DNA from: Sphaerosporella brunnea
Lineage: Eukaryota; Ascomycota; Pezizomycetes; Pezizales; Pyronemataceae
Reading direction: 5' to 3'
Length of the DNA: 64,000 nt
Assembly: GCA_008704415.1 (NCBI GenBank)
Contig: VXIS01000019.1
Span: 1 to 64,000, forward strand
Part shown: piece by piece, positions 57,762 through 64,000 of the stretch
Layout: the number at the start of each line of letters is the position of its first letter
Numbering within the stretch: position 1 is the stretch's first letter
Notes under the pieces: generated by a model
Told to the model about the DNA's origin: nothing
The model's database searches: none
The model's input: only the letters and a program-made list of their open reading frames with translations
Position numbers and translations under genes: made by a program

Positions 57762-58494
57762 TTACAACGCCCAGGAGCTCGTCTCAATGTATTTGGGAAG
57801 CTTCGGCTTCTTCTTCCCGAGAGAATATGCCGTGATGTCGGTCCTGCCGGTATACCAATCGTGTGGTATCTGGTGAAGTGTTAGTACAGTGTACGAGAAC
57901 AAGGAGATAAGCTTACGGAGCAGTATTCCCAATAGCCAGCCAGCCGAGCTAGCTACGTATGGGCTGCGACGGGCCGTCGGCTGATCAAAAAGCCTGGCCG
58001 GCCCCCACTGTAGGATGCGCGGACTCGGACTAGCAGGGGAGCCGAGGGGTTGTGGATGCCCGGGTCTGCCTCACTGGAAATCCCTCGAAGCCTTGAAGCC
58101 AAGGCTTCCAGACGGCCCAGCCCGGGCTCTCGGCCGGCTATTGGGAGCACTGTAAAGAGTAGGCTATCTCAAACACATCGGCCTGAACACCCAAGGGATC
58201 CCGGTTGGTATTGATATCAATAATTTTTGCAAGTTCCAGTGCTTTTTCCTCAGTGTCGAAGTTGATGTGCTGCATGTAGTATACCGCCAGAACAGCTTTG
58301 AGGGTTGTGGTATCTAATTTTGCAATATTTCCTGTGCTGGTGCCACCCGCAGTAGAAGTTGGGCCCGCACCGCCCCCTGACCGGCGCCGGTCGCAGAATG
58401 CCTTGTTCCACGTCCTGGCCCGTAGGAACTTGCAGTCCCGGTTGAGGGTTCTCCGGTCGAGAGCGGCGGTCTTCGCCAGAGGCTCTAGTAGACG
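57762..58494 (-). pseudogene. Gene interrupted by a MITE at an exon-intron junction
   Basis: An exon from the CTGTAG acceptor (exon starts 58494) encodes RLLEPLAKTAALDRRTLNRD, then a basic segment, then AVYYMQHINFDTEEKALELA and KIIDINTNRDPLGVQADVFE, ending IAYS at about 58157. The last exon, 57869-57762 (acceptor CACCAG), encodes IPHDWYTGRTDITAYSLGKK and ends TSSWAL. Between them lies the MITE. Without it, the exon would end TACTCC and run straight into a GTAAGC donor, phase 0, matching the last exon. With it, reading continues into the MITE and meets TAG at 58140-58138. Upstream exons probably lie to 58792 (a 180-codon frame) but cannot be joined surely. Family not recognised. Confidence 0.7.
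57921..58152. mobile_element. hAT-type MITE inside a gene
   Basis: Left CAGTATTCCCAATAGCCAGC and right GGCCGGCTATTGGGAGCACTG (ends 58152) are inverse repeats. The ends match those of the element at 31348 (CAGTGTTCTC/CAATAGCC type). Flanks TACGGAG and TAAAGAG look like a worn 7-8 bp target duplication. 232 bp, non-coding. Confidence 0.85.
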
Positions 58495-58799
58495 CTACAG
58501 AGCCGTCGTCTTCCCTTTCGTGTTGGATATGGTGGGTCCCGGGCCGCCCGGGTGGGTGCTCCGTATCCTTTGTGTCCATCCCCATTGTAGGTGCTGCATG
58601 GTCGTCAGCAATCTCACTTGATACGTTACCGCCATCCTCAGTTCCATCATTTTTAGTACCTACTCTGTGATATGAGAAATCCGCTCGACGAGCGGGAATT
58701 CTGCGGGTGTAGGGGTATACAACTAAACCCCAAAGCGTACGCACAAGTACCAACATCGCGCCTTCAACCTCAACCCCAACCAACATTAACATACTGACG

Positions 58800-60440
58800 C
58801 CGCGACAAAAGAGAGCGCTGCTGATAGCGCGATTCTAGCAACACACCACTACTACCTATCGCATGCAATAGCTGAGGCTGAGCAGGAACGGAAAGGGTTG
58901 GACTATGGACAACGTGATCTAAGGCGTGACTAAGCCAAGGTTGTAGAAGACAAAGGCTTTGTAAGATAACATCGTATTACATAACCAATATGCTCCTCAC
59001 CGACAGGGGATTAGCCGCGGTTACCCGGCCGTCCGAGTGATGCCAGATGAACCCCGAGATGTTGCACTGTTACACGCGAGACTGGTGTAGAATCAACATT
59101 ACTGTCGTTTGCATAAGTGTAGTCGTTTCCACTTCTCAACAGCACTCGGGAAAAGCAGAGTCTGTGCACGAAAAATAGAGTCTGTGCGAGCGCGCAGTGC
59201 CTGAATTGTATGGTCAACGACAAGACGACGACAAGACGGGAAGGAACGGCGTGCACAGACTCTACTTTTCCCGAATGCTGTTGAGAAGTGGAAACGACTA
59301 CACTTATGCAAACGACAGCAAGGCGGATTCATTTCTTTTATTGGCACCCCAACTCTCTCTAAAAACCACTGCAAGGGATGAGGACGACTAGGGTCGGTTA
59401 AACTGGAGGAGAGGAATCATGGGTGTTTTGGTACTGGTGTTTATTTGCAGTTGTGAAGATACCTGTAATGAGCAGCGTTTGTTAAATCTACGTGACTTCT
59501 TTTCGCAACGGGCAATACGGTCTTAGTTTCAGCAGGCGTGTATCTACGCCTTGTGCACAAATTCTACGATGATCTGGTTATCGCTTTTCCACTAGGAGAA
59601 ATCGTATTCAGTCCGAAGATCTGTGTGCCCACATCTCAGCTTCGTGCTTCGAATAATTGTCCCAAAGTTTCTCAAGACAAACTCCATCCTACTTGTAACC
59701 ACGGGTCGGTTCGCCGAGAAGTGAATGCTTGTTTTCTTCCATCTGCACCGCTGTCTGCAACTGGATAAGTATTACTGTGATTGCAAGCCAAAACCGTATG
59801 AGACGTTGCATAACTAACTGGTCCGGCGATACGACGGACTATCTAACCATCTACACCCACCCAGTTCCTACGGGTACGTCTTGCCTCTCATCTTGCGTTC
59901 GGGATTCGCGGGATTTTGCACTATCCATACGCCGTTTGCTGAAGCAATTCCTAGCCTCGCCGGATGTTGATGCGATTTTCGCGGTAAGTGCGTAGAGTAT
60001 ATATTTTATTTCGGTCGTGACGCCTCTTTGACGTTGTACTTCATGATTGCTTCGTCGAATCAAAGTGCGAGTGGTTGAAATGGAAAATAGTTGGTGGTCT
60101 CGTCTGCGGTCACTCGGACTGTCACGTGTGCAGAGGCGGGGCTTGGCTCGCACAAATGAGGGTACAGCCCTCAGTCCAGCAGTCCAACTGAACACAAGCG
60201 AATTTCACACAGTCCCCAAAGAGCGCGACACGACAATTACACACAGCAAACCCGCCGGCCACTACACCCAACCCACGTTCGCCAACCCGTCACGCCGAAT
60301 TCCCTGCGACGACCTGGTAATTCAAATCTCTACCTCCTTACAAATCGCTGCGATTAAACTTGCCGGATTCGTTCGACTCGGCTCTGTTAAACGGTCGCTG
60401 ACATTGGTGCCTTTTTTCAATAGAACGACAATAGAACAAC
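58800..60440. other. Intergenic with a foldback element
   Basis: Contains the 217 bp foldback at 59102-59318 and the promoter of RPS1. No other gene supported. Confidence 0.7.
59102..59318. mobile_element. Foldback element with 69 bp arms
   Basis: Arms 59102-59170 (CTGTCGTTTGCATAAGTGTA...) and 59250-59318 are reverse complements at 67 of 69 positions; both differences are transitions. The 79 nt centre is non-coding and has a smaller repeat of AGAGTCTGTGC. No clear target duplication was found. Confidence 0.88.
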
Positions 60441-61441
60441 ATGGCCGTAGGAAAGAACAAGCGCCTTTCCAAGGGCAAGAAGGGTCTCAAGAAGAAGACC
60501 GTTGACCCCTTCACCCGCAAGGACTGGTACAGCATCAAGGTGAGATAGCTTCCCAACAGCTCTCACGAAGCTTGTGGCTGACAATTTGTCGCGACAGGCT
60601 CCCTCCACCTTCGCTATCCGAGAGTGAGCCCTCCTCCCTCCGCTACCGTGGCTATTGGAACTCGACAGTTTTTCAAGATTGGATTTGTGGTGGATGAATA
60701 TTGCGATGTAAGGGGATGGGCTGACTCGAATGGTTTGCGGTAGTATTGGAAAAACCTTGGTCAACCGTACCACCGGTCTCAAGAACGCAAACGACGCGCT
60801 CAAGGGACGCATCTTGGAGGTTTCCCTTGCGGATCTGCAGAAGGACGAGGACCACAGCTTCCGCAAGGTCAAGCTGAGGGTCGACGAGATCCAGGGCAAG
60901 AACTGCCTGACCAACTTCCACGGTCTCGACTTCACCAGCGACAAGCTCCGCTCCCTGGTCCGCAAGTGGCAGACTCTCATTGAGGCCAACGTCACCGTCA
61001 AGACCACCGACGACTATTTGGTCCGCCTCTTTGCCATTGCGTTCACCAAGCGCAGGCCCAACCAAATCAAGAAGACTACCTACGCCCAGTCTTCTCAGAT
61101 TCGTGCCATCCGCAAGAAGATGACTGAGATCATCCAGCGGGAGGCTACCACCTGCAACTTGGCTCAGCTCACCACTAAGCTTATCCCCGAGGTCATTGGA
61201 CGTGAGATCGAGAAAGCCACCTCTGGCATCTACCCCCTGCAGAACGTAGGCTTTTTCAACATCTATTTCTATCGCAATTGTCTGACGATGTATTCAGGTT
61301 CACATCCGCAAGGTTAAGCTGTTGAAGCAGCCCAAGTTCGACCTTGGTGCGCTCTTGGCTCTTCACGGCGAGTCGTCCCAGGACGACGCCGGCCAGAAGG
61401 TCGAGCGCGAGTTCAAGGAGCAGGTCTTGGAAGAGGTTTAG
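60441..61441 (+). CDS. RPS1: 40S ribosomal protein eS1 (S3a)
   Basis: Four exons, 60441-60539, 60598-60623 (26 nt), 60744-61245 and 61298-61441, give 256 aa, the normal length. It reads [100 protein letters not shown], and ends KEQVLEEV. This is a universally conserved small-subunit protein near the mRNA exit. Intron donors are GTGAGA, GTGAGC and GTAGGC. Confidence 0.98.
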
Positions 61442-62019
61442 ATGTTCGGGTAGCTGTCAAAAAAATTTCTTCGTTCAGATCACAAAAGTTTGGGTCGTCT
61501 GCAGAAATATCGTACACTTGTCCTCGCAGATGGATTTGCATAACGATTGGGTTTGAATGGGTTAACTGGGTGCGGGTCTTTTTCGGGAATTCTTCTTAGG
61601 TTAGGCGTACAGGAATCATTCCAGCGGACGTCGTATCCTTCCCACGTGCATCTGATTGATTAATCTGGGTGTTTTCATGTTTGGGCTTCTGTTTTTTTTT
61701 TTTTTTTTTTTTATTATCGGTTTGCAGTGCGATGCGCCGTTGCCGGTACGCAAATAGATCCCATCTTCTTGGAGCATTCATCATTGCCAAAGTGGAAGGT
61801 TGATTCGATTCTTGCGAAGAATAGACGTCCGTTTCAATCGACGACGTGACGCGCACCTTGATCACGTGTCACGTTATCTGCAAGGACAGCCTCTGACGTT
61901 GCGCCGCCGCTGACAACCAAGGCAAAGGACGAGTTTCGGCACATCCTGACCGACAAGCTTATAACCAGCAGCGGGCCATTTCCTCCACACCACCACCACT
62001 ACCACCACCAACAGCAGAA
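61442..62019. other. RPS1 3' flank and Rab promoter
   Basis: Includes a T21-22 run at about 61690-61711. CACCACCACC-type leader lies just before the Rab ATG. No gene seen. Confidence 0.6.
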
Positions 62020-62712
62020 ATGGCGCCGGAAAGCGAACCGACGATCAAGATACTTCTCATCGGGCCGTCCAACAGCGGCAAAACGGCGCTGCTGCTACGA
62101 TACGTGGACGACATCTTCGACATGGACACGGCGACGGCGACGATCGGGGTCGATTTCCGGGTCAAGAAGGTGGCTGTCAAGGGCAAGGCGTACCGGCTGC
62201 TGCTCTTCGACACGGCGGGCCAGGAGCGCTTCCGCACACTCACGAGCAGCTATTACAGAAACGCGCAGGGCTGCATACTCGTCTACGATGTCAGCAACCG
62301 CGAGAGTTTCCTCAGTATGGACCATTGGTTTGGCGAGTGCGCGAAGTATGCGGAGCCCGGCATTGTTACTTATTTGGTCGATATCTCCCTCACCCTCACC
62401 CCCCCCCCCCCCTGTGGGGATTTTTGGAGGTGGCTGACTCTGTTTCAGGTTGGAAGCAAGATTGATAGGGGTGGACGCGCTGTTGCCACGGAGGAGGGGA
62501 AGGCACTCGCCGAACGATACGGCGCCGGCTTCGTCGAGGTCAGCAGCAAGACGCGCGAAAATGTTCGCACGCCGTTCGTGGAGGTTGTGGACCGCATCAT
62601 CGAGACCCCCGAGTTGATGGATCCGAAGTTGACGAGGAAGAGGAGGGAGAATGCGGTTGCTCTTGATCATGGAGTAGATGATGATACCGCTGGGGCTTCT
62701 TGCGTTTGTTAA
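62020..62712 (+). CDS. Rab-family small GTPase, Rab18-like
   Basis: Exons 62020-62376 and 62449-62712 give 206 aa after removing a 72 nt intron (weak donor GTCGAT, acceptor TTTCAG). P-loop IGPSNSGKTALLLRY, effector region TATATIGVDFRVKKV, switch II LLFDTAGQERFRTLTSSYYR, then CILVYDVSNRESF. The base-recognition loop after splicing is YLVGSKIDR, with Ser where NKxD normally has Asn. SAK-like motif VEVSSKTREN. The C-terminus ends SCVC, a CxC prenylation site. TLTSSYYRNAQG and the DTATATIG effector favour Rab18 (ER-lipid droplet/Golgi traffic). The intron keeps the frame open, so unspliced reading gives 230 aa. Confidence 0.88.
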   Translation: MAPESEPTIKILLIGPSNSGKTALLLRYVDDIFDMDTATATIGVDFRVKKVAVKGKAYRLLLFDTAGQERFRTLTSSYYRNAQGCILVYDVSNRESFLSMDHWFGECAKYAEPGIVTYLVDISLTLTPPPPCGDFWRWLTLFQVGSKIDRGGRAVATEEGKALAERYGAGFVEVSSKTRENVRTPFVEVVDRIIETPELMDPKLTRKRRENAVALDHGVDDDTAGASCVC

Positions 62713-63014
62713 GAGGTGGTGATAGTGGTGGTTGTTACATTTTTTTAGTCATGGTTGGGATCGATCGCACACACAGACGGACACACACGCACTTGGACTT
62801 TGGCGTTTTCTTTGAACGGATAGACGATAGATACCCCCCTCTGGCAGCTCATGGTTTTTTTATTTGCAAAGGAAAGGAGTTTAATTACTTATGTAGCTAT
62901 TTCTCTACAGAGTTCACTAGAGTATAGTACTGTGAAATGATGCGCAAGTGAGGGAATGGGCTCTATTGTATCTGGCGGCAAAACGAATCTAATGAAGTTT
63001 ATGGGAATGTTATT
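62713..63014. other. Short intergenic region between convergent genes
   Basis: 3' flanks only; CA-rich (ACACACAGACGGACACACAC near 62769). No gene. Confidence 0.7.
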
Positions 63015-64000
63015 TTACTCTTGCTCCGAGTGAAGCCATTCGACGACTATGTCAATGAACTCGGCAGGCTTCTCGGCCATCACTGAGGATCATCAGTATC
63101 ACTCGGTCAAGATTTGTGGTCTGTAGGGGTTTAACTCACCCCAGTGACCAGCTTCGATATCCTTGAGAGTGAATCGCGGGAAGAACTGGCCTATTATCGG
63201 GATGACCTCATCGGGAACATAATGGCTCCTGGTGCCCCTGACGAACAGCGCCGGCTTCACACAACGGATCTTGTCTGGGTGGTACGGGAAGCTTCCCATG
63301 CGATCCAGCGCGCTCTGGAGAATACTCACGGGAATCCTCCACTGGATGTGTTCCTCCCCCTTCACCTTGGTCGCATTCGTCAGCAGAAACTGCCGGACGG
63401 CGATATCCTTCTCATACTGCGCCAGGATCTCGTCCGCCTGCGACTGTTTCTTGACTTTGGCGCTTTCGATGTGCTTCATGGCGCGCATGTAGGAGCCGAA
63501 CCCGGAGGCGAGCGTTGCCTCGATCGGCGCGTTGTCTACCGCTATCACCCGAGAGATCAGGTCTGGCTGCCGCAGCGCCACGGCCATGGCGGCTTTCGCT
63601 CCCATCGAGTGGCCCATCAGCACAGTGCTTGGGGGCAGTTCATGAGCGCCGATGAAGGCCTCCACATCCGCCGCCATGGCCTCGTAGTCATGGTGCTTGA
63701 TATGCGGGCTTTCGCCGTGGTTACGCAGGTCGACAGCGTACACGGGGGTGTTCAGACGCTGGGCAAACGCTCTGGGAGTTTGTGCTGGTTAGATTTTTGG
63801 GGGTCCTGCTGGAGGAGGGGATGTAACAGCCCTTACTTACTGAGGCTGCGGTTGTTTTGCTTCGACCCGAAGAGACCGTGTAGGATCACCAATGGGCCCA
63901 GGGGAGCCGCGGGCTTGGAGGAATCGGCGGGCGGGTCATGGCGGGTGAACGCCAGCGGGACGGTTTCGATTGCCGAGGAGTAGGCGCGTACGGCCCCGAG
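63015..64000 (-). CDS. IMO32: Alpha/beta hydrolase, IMO32/ABHD11-like (5' end cut off)
   Basis: Exons on the minus strand: 64000(partial)-63837, 63771-63140 and 63082-63015. Joined, the visible part reads ...LGPLVILHGLFGSKQNN, then SLSKAFAQRLNTPVYAVDLR, NHGESPH, the nucleophile elbow VLMGHSMGAKAAMA, FVRGTRSHYVPDE with the acid, and EAGHW|VMAEKPAEFIDIVVEWL with the catalytic His. Reading past the last donor would replace the true end with a false tail. The N-terminus, probably a mitochondrial presequence, lies beyond the window. Yeast Imo32 and human ABHD11 are mitochondrial hydrolases; ABHD11 protects lipoylated 2-oxoglutarate dehydrogenase. Confidence 0.9.

Noticed and set aside
1..64000. 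A coordinated novel gene cluster or defence system
   Set aside because: Neighbouring genes are unrelated housekeeping genes on mixed strands with independent promoters. No toxin, nuclease, NLR, synthase or transporter set is grouped together.

Overview
The window is nuclear DNA from a filamentous ascomycete (Pezizomycotina). The evidence is many 49-100 nt introns with GTRNGT/YAG borders, a GH72 Gel-type glucanosyltransferase, an N-terminal-motif F-box protein, URC1, and nested fungal transposon debris. The order below Pezizomycotina cannot be set from the sequence. I could join exons in frame for most genes, so coordinates given as exon lists come from splice-site and phase reasoning, not from transcript data.

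Layout. 1-1840 is a nested transposon: the 5' end of an LTR retroelement lies inside a broken hAT transposase. 1850-4700 is gene-free and repeat-rich. 5328-6436 encodes an AIM6-like phosphodiesterase. 6705-8890 holds a TA-flanked MITE and a decayed ~290 bp tandem array. 9009-10494 is an F-box gene (minus). 11372-12879 is a PFA3-like palmitoyltransferase (minus). 13532-15157 is a rhomboid protease. 15625-16560 is a polyQ/polyH protein (minus). 17858-19487 is a serine hydrolase (minus), divergent from NMD3 (19682-21374). 22633-23381 is HNT3/aprataxin. 24137-26365 is a coiled-coil protein (minus). 27807-29794 is an MCP2-type ABC1 kinase. 30736-31201 is a frameshifted small membrane protein gene. 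32036-33534 is a GEL-type glucanosyltransferase (minus). 35303-35802 is ribosomal protein eS27. 38929-39691 is eS24 (minus), divergent from a Laa2-like gene (40181-41745). 42559-45774 is a 986-aa coiled-coil protein. 46757-49165 is URC1 with 11 exons. 49166-55481 is a 6.3 kb gene-poor stretch. 55482-56078 is a small conserved-looking protein. 57762-58494 is a gene broken by a hAT-type MITE. 60441-61441 is eS1. 62020-62712 is a Rab GTPase. 63015-64000 is an IMO32/ABHD11-like hydrolase (minus, cut by the window edge).

The genes are mostly unlinked housekeeping genes: ribosomal proteins eS27, eS24 and eS1, the 60S export adaptor NMD3, trafficking (PFA3, Rab, Laa2-like), cell wall (GEL), mitochondria (MCP2, IMO32) and DNA repair (HNT3). 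I see no secondary-metabolite cluster, operon or defence island. The unusual content lies in the gaps: at least six short non-autonomous transposon families or foldback elements, several minisatellites and perfect palindromes, and one clear gene disruption by a MITE. I found no convincing tRNA or rRNA gene and no CRISPR array.
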